Below, piece after piece: positions 27,015 to 35,280 of a stretch of DNA of 56,287 nucleotides. This DNA comes from an uncultured Bacteroidota bacterium (GTDB lineage Bacteria; Bacteroidota; Bacteroidia; Flavobacteriales; Flavobacteriaceae), in NCBI GenBank assembly GCA_902512755.1, contig CABXKB010000009.1, forward strand, positions 1 through 56,287, in the 5' to 3' direction. How positions within the stretch are numbered: the first letter of the stretch is position 1; every line of letters starts with the position of its first letter. The notes beneath the pieces are model-generated. The model searched no databases. It had not been told where the DNA came from and saw nothing but the letters and a program-made list of their open reading frames with translations. Made by a program: the position numbers and the translations under genes.

Positions 27015-27626
27015 TCAGAAAAAAGATTTTTGGTATTGGTCGTATAAAGAAGTATGCGCTTTGAGGCTTTTTTCGTCATCAATGTCATTCTTTATTTCTA
27101 AATAGCAGATAGAATTTTCCATAACTTTTGATAGAGTCTGTTTAAAAACTTGTTGTTGACCCCATGTGATGTCTTTAAAAATTTTATTATTAATTTTCTT
27201 CATCCCGATTAAATAGTACCCTCCGTCGTAGCATGGCCCGATAACTATGTCGTTATGTTTCAATGCTTTTTTTGCCTCTTTTAAAGTGTTTTTATCTAAG
27301 CTCCATAAATCACTTCCTATTAGAATGACATTTTCATATTTATTATTAAAGGCCCAGCGAAAAGCAGCCTCCATTTTTTCACCAAGATCTTTCCCCTTTT
27401 GAATTTGGTATTCTTCTTCACATTTAAATATAGATATTAATTCTGGACTTACTGTATTTTTAAAAAGCACAGTTTTAAGTTTACTATTGAATAATGTTTT
27501 TGCGGTATGTTGAAGAATTTTCTTATAAACCCAAAGAGAAGCTTTCATTCCTATATTCTTGCCAAGGCGAGTTTTTACCTTACCTAGAAGTGGATGTTTA
27601 GCAAAAACAATTAGAACAGTTTTCAT
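27015..27626 (-). CDS. DUF2064/TIGR04282-type glycosyltransferase
   Basis: A 203-residue nucleotidyltransferase-like GT-A protein. It starts MKTVLIVFAKHPLLGKVKTRLG (the K-T-R-L motif of the family), with the metal site IGSDLWSL and the conserved GPCYDGGYYLIGMK. The TIGR04282 group is named for clusters that make arsenosugars, but most members lie outside such clusters. No radical-SAM ArsS gene is present here. It is the first gene of a same-strand run with DUF547, the CC-membrane protein and two GT2 genes, separated from trpA by 58 bp. Confidence 0.85.
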   Translation of the reverse strand: MKTVLIVFAKHPLLGKVKTRLGKNIGMKASLWVYKKILQHTAKTLFNSKLKTVLFKNTVSPELISIFKCEEEYQIQKGKDLGEKMEAAFRWAFNNKYENVILIGSDLWSLDKNTLKEAKKALKHNDIVIGPCYDGGYYLIGMKKINNKIFKDITWGQQQVFKQTLSKVMENSICYLEIKNDIDDEKSLKAHTSLYDQYQKSFF

Positions 27627-27684
27627 AGGTCAAAAATCGTAAATTCAATAATTTTGATTTTCGAATAATTTAGCTTGAAAAAAT

Positions 27685-28449
27685 TCAAACTCTAATAGAA
27701 CGAATAAAGTCATTAATTCTCTCAACTCCTTTTTCTTCTATAAATTTTATAAAGGCTGAGCCAATTATGGCTCCATTTGAATGTTGTGTTGCTGCAGAAT
27801 AAGTAGAAGCATTACTAATGCCAAAACCTACTACAGTTGGAGAGCTTAATTTCATAGCTGAAACACGTTGGAAATAGTCTGTTTGATTATTGCCAAAGGT
27901 GTTTTTTGCTCCAGTAACACTTGAGCTACTTACCATATAGATAAAGCCATTTGATACTTTGTCAATATAGCGAATACGATTTTCTGAAGTTTGTGGGGTA
28001 ATTAAAAACATATTATATAATCCATGTTGATCAAATAGTTCTTTGTAGTTTTCATGATAGACATCAACAGGTAAATCGGGAATAATTAAGCCATCAATAC
28101 CAATTGATTCACATCGCTGACAGAATTTTTCAATTCCAAATTGCAAGATAGGGTTAAAATAACCCATCAAGACTAGAGGAATGTGTATGTATTCTCTAAT
28201 ATTTTCTAATTGAGAGAATAATTTATCAGTTGTCATTCCATTACTTAGGGCTTGAGTAGAGCTTTTCTGTATAGTAGGTCCATCAGCTAAAGGATCAGAA
28301 AAAGGGAGCCCAATTTCGACCATATCCACACCGGAAGCTTCCAGTTTTTTTAAAATAGGCACTGTGTCATCTAAATTGGGAAATCCGGCAGAGTAGTAGA
28401 TGGATAACAATTTTTTATCTTCTTTAAATTTTCGGGCAATTCTATTCAT
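27685..28449 (-). CDS. trpA: tryptophan synthase alpha chain
   Basis: The TIM-barrel alpha subunit (254 residues), which cleaves indole-3-glycerol phosphate to indole and glyceraldehyde-3-phosphate. Visible motifs are MVEIGLPFSDPLADGPTIQ with the catalytic Glu and Asp region, LVLMGYFNP, GLIIPDLPVD (catalytic Asp), and the C-terminal phosphate loop VVGFGIS and NGAIIGSAFIK. It is the last gene of trpEGDCFBA. Its ATG shares one base with the trpB stop (TAATG), giving coupled translation of the two partner subunits. Confidence 0.97.
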   Translation of the reverse strand: MNRIARKFKEDKKLLSIYYSAGFPNLDDTVPILKKLEASGVDMVEIGLPFSDPLADGPTIQKSSTQALSNGMTTDKLFSQLENIREYIHIPLVLMGYFNPILQFGIEKFCQRCESIGIDGLIIPDLPVDVYHENYKELFDQHGLYNMFLITPQTSENRIRYIDKVSNGFIYMVSSSSVTGAKNTFGNNQTDYFQRVSAMKLSSPTVVGFGISNASTYSAATQHSNGAIIGSAFIKFIEEKGVERINDFIRSIRV

Positions 28450-29630
28450 TACAGCTTAAAATAGTCAATATAAGTATCCAAGTCCTTGTCACCGCGACCT
28501 GAACAATTAAAAACAATAACTTCTTTGGGGCTGAACTTACGCATTTCAAGTACAGCAAAAGCATGGGCTGTTTCAATAGCAGGAATGATACCCTCCATTT
28601 GGGAAAGGGTAAGTCCCCAATCCATTGCTTCTTGATCTGGAATGGAAATAAACTCTGCTCGTTTAGAGCGGTAAAGGTGGGCATGCATAGGTCCAATACC
28701 AGGATAATCTAGACCAGCTGAAATTGAATAAGGTTCGGTAATTTGTCCATCATGGGTTTGCATTAAGAGAGTTTTACTTCCATGAATGATTCCTTCTTTG
28801 CCCAGTACAGAAGTTGCAGCACTCTTTCCAGAATCAATTCCTTTTCCAGCGGCCTCAACAGCAATTATGTTTACTCGTTCATCATTCAGGTAGTGAAAAT
28901 AGAGTCCAGCAGCATTACTTCCTCCACCAACACAAGCTATTATATGGTCGGGAAAATCACGACCCTCTTGTTCTTTCAATTGCCATTTAGTTTCTTCACT
29001 AATAACTGATTGAAATCGAGCCACCATATCTGGATAGGGGTGAGGTCCAACTACAGAACCAATAATATAATGTGTATCTACTGGATTATTAATCCAGTCT
29101 CTAATAGCTTCATTGGTAGCATCTTTCAGAGTTTTACTCCCTGATTTCGCTGGTCGAACTTCTGCTCCTAACATTTTCATACGAGCAACATTTGGCGCCT
29201 GACGCTTAATGTCTAATGCGCCCATATATACAATACATTCGACCCCCATCAGGGCACAAACTGTAGCAGTGGCTACTCCATGTTGTCCAGCACCAGTTTC
29301 TGCTATGATGCGATTTTTACCTAAACGTTTAGCTAGTAGAATTTGACCAATAGTGTTGTTAATTTTATGAGCTCCAGTATGACAAAGGTCTTCTCGCTTT
29401 AAATATATTTTAGTATTATACCGCTCTGATAAACGTTTAGCAAAGTATAAAGGAGTAGGACGTCCTACATAGACCTTTAGTAGGTTATCGAACTCTTTTT
29501 TAAACTTGGGCTCTGCTGAAATTTTTAAATAGTTTTTCCTTAGTTCTGCTACATTGGGGTATAACATTTCAGGAATAAAGGCACCGCCAAAGTCACCGTA
29601 ATATCCTTTTTCATCTACATTATAGTTCAT
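28449..29630 (-). CDS. trpB: tryptophan synthase beta chain
   Basis: The PLP-dependent beta subunit that condenses indole with serine. The PLP lysine lies in HTGAHKINNTIGQ; other blocks are EGIIPAIETAHA, the PLP phosphate loop CVGGGSNAAG, AETGAGQHGVATATVCA and FNCSGRGDKD. I use the ATG at 29630 (MNYNVDEKGYYGDFGG, the family's usual start). An ATG three codons upstream at 29639 is possible. Either way the start lies inside the end of trpF (11 or 20 bases). Confidence 0.97.
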   Translation of the reverse strand: MNYNVDEKGYYGDFGGAFIPEMLYPNVAELRKNYLKISAEPKFKKEFDNLLKVYVGRPTPLYFAKRLSERYNTKIYLKREDLCHTGAHKINNTIGQILLAKRLGKNRIIAETGAGQHGVATATVCALMGVECIVYMGALDIKRQAPNVARMKMLGAEVRPAKSGSKTLKDATNEAIRDWINNPVDTHYIIGSVVGPHPYPDMVARFQSVISEETKWQLKEQEGRDFPDHIIACVGGGSNAAGLYFHYLNDERVNIIAVEAAGKGIDSGKSAATSVLGKEGIIHGSKTLLMQTHDGQITEPYSISAGLDYPGIGPMHAHLYRSKRAEFISIPDQEAMDWGLTLSQMEGIIPAIETAHAFAVLEMRKFSPKEVIVFNCSGRGDKDLDTYIDYFKL

Positions 29631-30237
29631 CCATTTCATTTTTAAATTTTGTCAGGGCCTCTATTTTTTTTAGCCCTGGAGCAGACTCAAATTTACTATT
29701 TACATCAATAGCATATAGGGGTAAAGTTGTTTTTAATAATTCTTTAATCTGTTTTGTGTTTTCTGGCCCAATTCCTCCACTTAAAAAAAATGGTTTTTGA
29801 GAGGTGTAATCAAATAAAATTTTCCAATCAAAAGCATAACCATTACCTCCTGGAAAGGTCCCTTTTGTGTCAAATAAAAAGAAGTCACAATTTTCTTCAT
29901 ATCGTATAAGTAGTGAAAAGTCAAAAAACTCTTTGATTGAAAAAGCTTTGATTAATTCAACCCCAAATCCCTTAATGATCTTACAAAAAGCAGGTGTCTC
30001 TGCTCCATGTAATTGCACTGCTTGTAATTGATGAGTAATTATCATATCCTTAATATAATCAACAGATGCATCTAAAAAGACTCCTGTTTTTTTTATGTTT
30101 TTATTAAGATCCGGTGTTGATTTTAAAACGAAGCGACTTGAAGATGACCAAAAAATAAAACCCATGTAGTCAGGTTGCAAGACGCTCAGATTTAAAATAT
30201 TTTCAGTTTCCCTCATGCCGCAGACTTTTAACTTCAT
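29620..30237 (-). CDS. trpF: phosphoribosylanthranilate isomerase
   Basis: A small TIM barrel (205 residues) catalysing the Amadori rearrangement to CdRP. MKLKVCGMRETENI holds the catalytic Cys. Further motifs are YMGFIFWSSSSRFV, LQAVQLHGAET, FLFDTKGTFPGGNGYAFDWKIL (catalytic Asp) and FFLSGGIGPEN. It is separate from trpC, unlike the fused enterobacterial protein. Its ATG overlaps the trpC stop by ATGA. Confidence 0.96.
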   Translation of the reverse strand: MKLKVCGMRETENILNLSVLQPDYMGFIFWSSSSRFVLKSTPDLNKNIKKTGVFLDASVDYIKDMIITHQLQAVQLHGAETPAFCKIIKGFGVELIKAFSIKEFFDFSLLIRYEENCDFFLFDTKGTFPGGNGYAFDWKILFDYTSQKPFFLSGGIGPENTKQIKELLKTTLPLYAIDVNSKFESAPGLKKIEALTKFKNEMDEL

Positions 30238-31019
30238 GATTCTATTTGTTGAATGAATTTTCGGGTTGTTTCTCCTGGATTATCAGTTTTCATAAAATTT
30301 TCGCCTATTAGAAAACCTTGGTAACCATAGGCCCTTAAATCTTTAATGGCAGATACATCACTTAAACCGCTTTCAGATATTTTGATAAAATCATCAGGAA
30401 TTTTTTTGATTATATCTTTACTTGTATCCAAGGAGACCTCAAAGGTTTTTAGATTACGGTTATTCACACCGATTATATCTAAGGTTGGCATGACAGATTT
30501 TTCCAACTCTTGTAGATTATGAATTTCCAATAAAACTTCTAATCCATTTTCTTTTGCTGTAGTTGATAATTGTTTAATTTCTTTTCTGTTTAATATTCCT
30601 GCAATTAATAAAATAACATCAGCTCCATGAGCTTTGGCTTCAATTATTTGATATTCGTCAACAATAAATTCTTTCCGTAAGACCGGAAAACTAGTTACTG
30701 AGCGAGCAAGGGTAAGATCATTGAGGGAACCACCAAAATATTTGCCATCAGTTAATACAGACATCCCGCACGCACCTGCCTTTTCATAGCCACTAGCAAC
30801 ATTGGTAACAGAAAGTGAGCTATTGATATTTTGTTTAGATGGGGAGCGGCGCTTGTGTTCAGCAATTATGCCAGAAACACTTGAGCTAAGAGATTCTACT
30901 AATGAATTCGACTGACGATCAAAAAGCGGAGAAGCCTCCCAATAAGCAGTTGGGAATAACCTCTTCCTTTGAGCAACTTCGATGCGTTTATCAGCTACTA
31001 TAAGGTCTAATATATTCAT
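30234..31019 (-). CDS. trpC: indole-3-glycerol-phosphate synthase
   Basis: TIM-barrel IGPS (261 residues). Characteristic pieces are IIAEHKRRSPSKQNI (catalytic Lys/Ser), MSVLTDGKYFGGSLNDL, VLRKEFIVDEYQI, LLIAGIL, IIGVNNRNLKTFEV and ISESGLS. It converts CdRP to indole-3-glycerol phosphate, the substrate of the TrpAB complex. Four-base overlaps with both trpD and trpF put it in a tightly coupled operon. Confidence 0.97.
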   Translation of the reverse strand: MNILDLIVADKRIEVAQRKRLFPTAYWEASPLFDRQSNSLVESLSSSVSGIIAEHKRRSPSKQNINSSLSVTNVASGYEKAGACGMSVLTDGKYFGGSLNDLTLARSVTSFPVLRKEFIVDEYQIIEAKAHGADVILLIAGILNRKEIKQLSTTAKENGLEVLLEIHNLQELEKSVMPTLDIIGVNNRNLKTFEVSLDTSKDIIKKIPDDFIKISESGLSDVSAIKDLRAYGYQGFLIGENFMKTDNPGETTRKFIQQIES

Positions 31020-32011
31020 TTTTTACTAAGGTTTTGAAGTTTGGTTAGCGAACTGAATGCTTTTCCAGAAAGTATAGATTCTTTTGCTTTTTCAAAGCCC
31101 TCAATGGATGATATTCTTAAAGCTGTCGCGATAGCCATTCCTGCATTTGCACAGACTACATCCTGCTGCGCCTTGGTTCCTTCGTTTTGTATTACATTCA
31201 TGAATATTTTTACGGAAGTGTCTATATTTTCTCCTCCAGCTATTGCTTTGGGAGCTATTGGTTTTACTCCAAAATCTTGAGGCATCAATATACTTTCACT
31301 GTTTTTGCCAAAAGCTTTTGTAGGTCCCGTAAGCGAGATCTCATCATAACCATCTAATCCATAAAGAATAGTAAAGTTGGTGTTTGTTTTTTGAAATAAG
31401 TAGTAGTAAAGTCTTGCTAATTCTAGGTTAAATACTCCTGTTAATTGATTTTTTGGCAACACAGGATTAACCAAAGGGCCCAACATATTAAAAAAGGTTT
31501 TAACTCCAAGTTCACGTCTTACAGGTGCTACATTTTTCATTGCAGGATGAAAGAGGGGTGCATGCAAAATACAAATGCCTGCTTCATCAAGACACTTCTT
31601 TAAAAAACCTTTTTTATTAGAAAACTTTATTCCTAGTGCTTCTAAGACATTGCTAGAGCCACAACCTGAAGAAACACCGTAATTCCCATGCTTGGTGACT
31701 TTAACTCCAGCGCCAGCGGTAACAAAAGAGGAAAGGGTAGAAATATTAAAGGTGTCTTTTCCATCTCCCCCAGTACCACAAAGGTCAATGGTATCATATT
31801 CATTAAGATCGATCATAACACACAATTCTAATAAAGCAGAACGAAAACCTTCCAGTTCATCTAAACTAATGCTCCGCATCATATATACAGTAAGGAATGA
31901 AGCAATTTGTGAAGAATTATAATGTCCATCTGCAATATTGATAATTATCTGTCGGGATTCTTCCTTGCTGAGTTGCTGATAATTTATGAGTCTGTTGAGT
32001 ATGGCTTTCAT
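31016..32011 (-). CDS. trpD: anthranilate phosphoribosyltransferase
   Basis: Phosphoribosyltransferase of the TrpD family (331 residues), joining PRPP and anthranilate. Signatures are DLCGTGGDGKDTFNISTL (PRPP loop), KHGNYGVSSGCGSSNVLEALG, APLFHPAMKNVAPVRRELG and FFNMLGPLVNP. It is not fused to TrpG. It starts two bases after the trpG stop region and overlaps trpC by four. Confidence 0.97.
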   Translation of the reverse strand: MKAILNRLINYQQLSKEESRQIIINIADGHYNSSQIASFLTVYMMRSISLDELEGFRSALLELCVMIDLNEYDTIDLCGTGGDGKDTFNISTLSSFVTAGAGVKVTKHGNYGVSSGCGSSNVLEALGIKFSNKKGFLKKCLDEAGICILHAPLFHPAMKNVAPVRRELGVKTFFNMLGPLVNPVLPKNQLTGVFNLELARLYYYLFQKTNTNFTILYGLDGYDEISLTGPTKAFGKNSESILMPQDFGVKPIAPKAIAGGENIDTSVKIFMNVIQNEGTKAQQDVVCANAGMAIATALRISSIEGFEKAKESILSGKAFSSLTKLQNLSKK

Positions 32012-32013
32012 GT

Positions 32014-32577
32014 TTAACTATTGATCCAGTTACTTAATATTTTTTTTCCATAAGGGGTGAGTACCGACTCGGGATGAAATTGCACCCCACAAACATCATA
32101 TATTATATGACGTAAAGACATTAATTGTCCTTGATGATCAATCGAGGTTGCTACAAGCTCTTTGGGTAATGGGGTTGCAACGACCCAAGAATGGTAGCGT
32201 GCGATATTGAAAGTGTCAGGGAGTTCTTTAAACAGTAAATCTTTTTTAATAATCTTTACTGGTGTTGCAATACCATGATAAACTTTATCTAGGTTAATTA
32301 GCTTCCCACCAAAAACTTCTCCAATTGCTTGATGTCCAAGACAGATACCTAAGATTTTCTTTGTTGGGGAATAACGTTTAATGGCTGCTTTTAATAAACC
32401 AGATTCATCAGGAATACCAGGACCAGGGGAGAGGAGTAATAGTGGATAATTTTCTAATTCGTCAAGCTCAAATTTATCATTACGTTTTATGGTCACCTCA
32501 CAGTTCATCTCTTCTAGATAGTGAACCAGATTATAGGTAAAAGAATCGTAATTATCAATGACAAACACTTTTTTCAT
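32014..32577 (-). CDS. trpG: anthranilate synthase glutaminase subunit
   Basis: A class I glutamine amidotransferase (187 residues) that supplies ammonia to TrpE. The catalytic triad is visible as Cys in ILGICLGHQAIGE and His/Glu in GVQFHPESVLTPYG; the oxyanion-region motif is LLLSPGPGIPDE. It starts three bases after the trpE stop. In some bacteria this subunit is shared with folate synthesis (PabA); position inside trp favours the tryptophan role. Confidence 0.95.
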   Translation of the reverse strand: MKKVFVIDNYDSFTYNLVHYLEEMNCEVTIKRNDKFELDELENYPLLLLSPGPGIPDESGLLKAAIKRYSPTKKILGICLGHQAIGEVFGGKLINLDKVYHGIATPVKIIKKDLLFKELPDTFNIARYHSWVVATPLPKELVATSIDHQGQLMSLRHIIYDVCGVQFHPESVLTPYGKKILSNWINS

Positions 32578-32579
32578 AA

Positions 32580-33989
32580 TTAAATGTCTTCTGCAAGTGT
32601 TAAGGCTTTGTCTAAAGCTCCTAATTTATTATACACTTCTTGTAATTCATTTTCTGGAACAGAATCAGCAACAATACCTGCTCCTGCCTGGTAATGTAGT
32701 TCGTGATTTTTACTTAAGAATGAACGAATAATTATTGCATGATTAAAATTCCCATGAAAATCCATATAGCCAATTGCTCCTCCATAAAAATTGCGTTTGG
32801 TAGTTTCATAACGATCTATTAATTGTAAAGCCATATGTTTCGGAGCGCCACTTAATGTTCCTGCTGGAAAAGTATCTGCTACTACACGAAATGTTTTAGT
32901 GGCCTTTTTCACGGAACAGCTTACTTTTGATACCAAGTGAATAACATGGGAATAGAATTGAATTTCTCGATTTTTCTCCACTACAACTTCTGATCCATTG
33001 CGACTTAAATCATTTCTGGCTAAATCGACCAGCATTACATGTTCGCTATTTTCTTTAGGATCCTTTGCCAATGCTCCAGCAGCTTTGGCATCTTTTTCAT
33101 CATCACCTGTTCGGCGAAAGGTTCCTGCAATAGGGTGAATTTCTGCCTTACCATTTTGAACTATGAGTTGAGCTTCTGGTGAACTCCCAAAAATTTTAAA
33201 GTAACCATAGTCAAAGAAAAACAAATAAGGGGAGGGGTTGATAGACCTCAGGGTTCGATAAACATTAAACTCATCTCCTTTAAAACTTTGAGAAAATAGT
33301 CTGGAAAGAACAATTTGGAATACATCCCCTCTATAACAATGATCTTTTCCTTTTTTAACAAATTCAATGAATTGTTCATCACTAAGGTTAGATGATTTAT
33401 CACCCACTTTTTCAAAGTTAAAATGGCTGTTATTTTTGGCTTGGAGTAAAACCTCTATCTCGTTAAGATTGTGTTTGCCATTATAGATGTGCGAAAATAA
33501 GTGAGCTTCGTGATTAAATAGACTAATGGCAATAATGTTTTGATAAACAGCATAATAAATATCGGGAATATCTTGTCCGGGTTTAGTTTTATCAAGATCA
33601 ATATTTTCGAAACGATCTACAGCATCATGAGCTACATAACCAAAAATTCCATTACTAATAAATTTAAATGGAAAACGTTCGCTCTCAAACTGCTGTGAAA
33701 ATTGATGGATTCGCCCAGGAATGTCCATTTTTAAATCGACTTTTTCTACTATTGAATTCTTATCCGGTAATTGGGTAGTAAGAAGATTGTTTTTAAGCTC
33801 AATAGAGGCTATTGGGTTGCAACAGATATATGAAAAATCATTTTTGTTTGCATGATAATCACTACTTTCTAAAAGTAAAGAATGAGGAAACACATCTCTT
33901 AATTTTAAATATACACTTACTGGTGTAATAGTGTCTGCAAGTATTTTTTTGTGCTCCGTTTTAAGGGCAAATATTTTCATTTTTGACAT
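32580..33989 (-). CDS. trpE: anthranilate synthase component I
   Basis: The chorismate-using subunit (469 residues). The N-terminal region has SLLLESSD, matching the LLES element that binds the feedback inhibitor tryptophan. The catalytic C-terminal domain shows FQIVLSRLFSQSF, GSSPEAQL, HPIAGTFRRTGDDEKD, ENSEHVMLVDLARNDLSR, FPAGTLSGAPKHMA and FYGGAIGYM. Start at ATG 33989 (a second ATG three codons in is possible). It lies five bases after the T-run of the leader terminator, so transcription into it depends on attenuation as well as initiation. Confidence 0.97.
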   Translation of the reverse strand: MSKMKIFALKTEHKKILADTITPVSVYLKLRDVFPHSLLLESSDYHANKNDFSYICCNPIASIELKNNLLTTQLPDKNSIVEKVDLKMDIPGRIHQFSQQFESERFPFKFISNGIFGYVAHDAVDRFENIDLDKTKPGQDIPDIYYAVYQNIIAISLFNHEAHLFSHIYNGKHNLNEIEVLLQAKNNSHFNFEKVGDKSSNLSDEQFIEFVKKGKDHCYRGDVFQIVLSRLFSQSFKGDEFNVYRTLRSINPSPYLFFFDYGYFKIFGSSPEAQLIVQNGKAEIHPIAGTFRRTGDDEKDAKAAGALAKDPKENSEHVMLVDLARNDLSRNGSEVVVEKNREIQFYSHVIHLVSKVSCSVKKATKTFRVVADTFPAGTLSGAPKHMALQLIDRYETTKRNFYGGAIGYMDFHGNFNHAIIIRSFLSKNHELHYQAGAGIVADSVPENELQEVYNKLGALDKALTLAEDI

Positions 33990-33993
33990 AAAT

Positions 33994-34022
33994 TAAAAAA
34001 GGCTTGTCGTGATGACAAGCCT
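33994..34022 (-). terminator. intrinsic attenuator in the trp leader
   Basis: On the minus strand AGGCTTGTC pairs perfectly with GACAAGCCT around an ATCAC loop (9-bp stem, 34022-34000), followed at once by a run of T. It lies between the Trp-Trp leader peptide and trpE, which is the layout of an amino-acid attenuator. Confidence 0.9.
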
Positions 34023-34058
34023 AAATACATATTTATACAGTTGTTTTCACGCGAATCA

Positions 34059-34106
34059 TTATAGAATCGTTTGCCACCAGCTGTTATATTTTGTTGATAA
34101 TTTCAT
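34059..34106 (-). CDS. trpL: trp operon leader peptide (MKLSTKYNSWWQTIL)
   Basis: A 15-codon open frame, ATG at 34106 to TAA at 34059, with two adjacent Trp codons (TGG TGG, 34079-34074) near its end. It sits 70 bases before trpE and 36 bases before the attenuator hairpin. The segment overlapping the Trp codons (ACAGCTG) can pair imperfectly with CAACTGT downstream of the peptide, resembling the 1:2 pause stem of classical attenuators. A strong 2:3 antiterminator is not obvious: only ACAA/TTGT-type pairing with the terminator's 5' arm was found. The identification rests on Trp-Trp, position and the terminator. Confidence 0.88.
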   Translation of the reverse strand: MKLSTKYNSWWQTIL

Positions 34107-34111
34107 TGATT

Positions 34112-34119
34112 CAAATATA
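34112..34119 (-). promoter_or_regulatory. -7 promoter element (TATATTTG) of the trp operon
   Basis: A perfect TAnnTTTG match on the minus strand ending five bases before the leader-peptide ATG, so the leader peptide may be translated from a nearly leaderless mRNA. No good -33 TTG was found at the normal distance. Confidence 0.5.
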
Positions 34120-34179
34120 ATATAAAATTTATAACTCCATTCTTAAATTTGCAACATAATCATTGTTGTAAGATTTTTA

Positions 34180-34746
34180 TTAAAAAACCAAGTCAACTTT
34201 AATTTCAATATCGTCATAGATTAATTTATCGCCTAATTCATCAAAAAAACTGGAAGAACGGAATTTTATATTGTATTTAGATCTGTCAAAAATAAGTTCA
34301 GCAGTTGCACCTTTTTCGTTAAGTGTAAGATCAAAATTTATAGCGTTACTTATTCCCTTAATTATAAGGTTTCCCATAACTGTGTGTTTTTTCCCATCAA
34401 CTTTTTTTGAAGATGAAATATTTAAAGTAGCAGTTGGGTGTTGTTCTACTCCGAAAAAATCATTTGAACGTAAATGTTTTTCAAGATAATCTTTTGATCC
34501 ACCACTTAAGTCTTGATTTTCTATACTATTCATGTCGACAACAAATTTACCAGCAGTCACCAACCCTTTTTCTATTATGATACTTCCCTTTTTAAACTTA
34601 AGGGATCCAAAATGTGTTTTTGTGGTAATTTCTTTACCAAACCATTTTATTTTACTTAAACTTAAATCAATTATTTTTTCTTGTCCTTTGAGGACTGATA
34701 TGCAGGAGGACAGTAAAATAGTAAATAAGATATTTCTAATTTTCAT
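34180..34746 (-). CDS. YceI family protein
   Basis: An exported lipocalin-like YceI protein (188 residues). After the signal peptide (NILFTILLSSCISVLKGQ) comes the beta-barrel, with SKIKWFGKEITTKTHFGSLKFKKG, KFVVDMNSIENQDL, a HLRSNDFFGVEQHPTATL segment (classic YceI) and MGNLIIKGISNAINF. Members bind isoprenoid or amphiphilic ligands in the periplasm. The signal contains SSC, but the later GQ site is a better type I cleavage site. It follows marR by six bases and is very likely cotranscribed with it. Confidence 0.92.
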   Translation of the reverse strand: MKIRNILFTILLSSCISVLKGQEKIIDLSLSKIKWFGKEITTKTHFGSLKFKKGSIIIEKGLVTAGKFVVDMNSIENQDLSGGSKDYLEKHLRSNDFFGVEQHPTATLNISSSKKVDGKKHTVMGNLIIKGISNAINFDLTLNEKGATAELIFDRSKYNIKFRSSSFFDELGDKLIYDDIEIKVDLVF

Positions 34747-34752
34747 TATTTT

Positions 34753-35172
34753 TTATTTATTCATTTTTTTTAGTAAAGAAACAATATTTTCTTTTTCCTT
34801 TTCGGAAAGTTTTTGAGATATCTTATTTTCTGCTTTTTCAACAATTGCATCTACTGCTGACAGAATTTTGAGTCCTTCATTTGTAATAAACAATTCTATT
34901 TTTCTTCTGTTTTTTTCGCAAATGTTTCGCTTAACAAATTTTTTATCAATTAATTTATCAATAATGCGAGTTGTATTGCTCATTGGATTTACCATTTTTT
35001 CTTGAACAGAAGAAAGATTAGCGGCAATGCCATTTTGGCCTCTTAATATTCTCAAAACATTAAACTGTTGAAGAGAAATTTTATAAGGTTTCAAAGCTTT
35101 GGATAGAGATTCAATAACTTTACAGTTAGTCTTAATTAATGTAATTACAAGATTCTTAGAATTTGTTGACAT
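34753..35172 (-). CDS. MarR-family transcriptional regulator
   Basis: A winged-helix regulator of 139 residues (ATG 35172; a nine-residue upstream extension is less likely). The DNA-binding core reads LQQFNVLRILRGQNG, MVNPMSNTTRIIDKLIDKKFVKR and the wing RNICEKNRRKIELFITNEG. Flavobacterial relatives commonly precede yceI, as here. An inverted repeat overlapping its own -7 element suggests autoregulation. The ligand is unknown. It diverges from the rhodanese gene. Confidence 0.92.
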   Translation of the reverse strand: MSTNSKNLVITLIKTNCKVIESLSKALKPYKISLQQFNVLRILRGQNGIAANLSSVQEKMVNPMSNTTRIIDKLIDKKFVKRNICEKNRRKIELFITNEGLKILSAVDAIVEKAENKISQKLSEKEKENIVSLLKKMNK

Positions 35173-35185
35173 GTGCGAGAACAAA

Positions 35186-35204
35186 TGTTGTACCAACAAA
35201 TATA
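35186..35204 (-). promoter_or_regulatory. marR promoter with overlapping inverted-repeat operator candidate
   Basis: A TGTTG-TAC-CAACA inverted repeat (35186-35198) overlaps a perfect minus-strand -7 element TATATTTG (35204-35197), 14-32 bases before the marR start. A MarR dimer bound here would block its own promoter. A TTG lies 15 bases upstream of the -7, slightly short for a -33. Confidence 0.5.
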
Positions 35205-35280
35205 TGATTATTTTTTAAACAATTTTTTTCTGACTTGTTTATGGAGATATGCTATTGTATTTTAGCACAAAAAATGAGGA

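Noticed and set aside
28442-28696. Minus-strand open frame inside trpB
   Set aside because: Alternate-frame shadow of trpB with no recognisable features.
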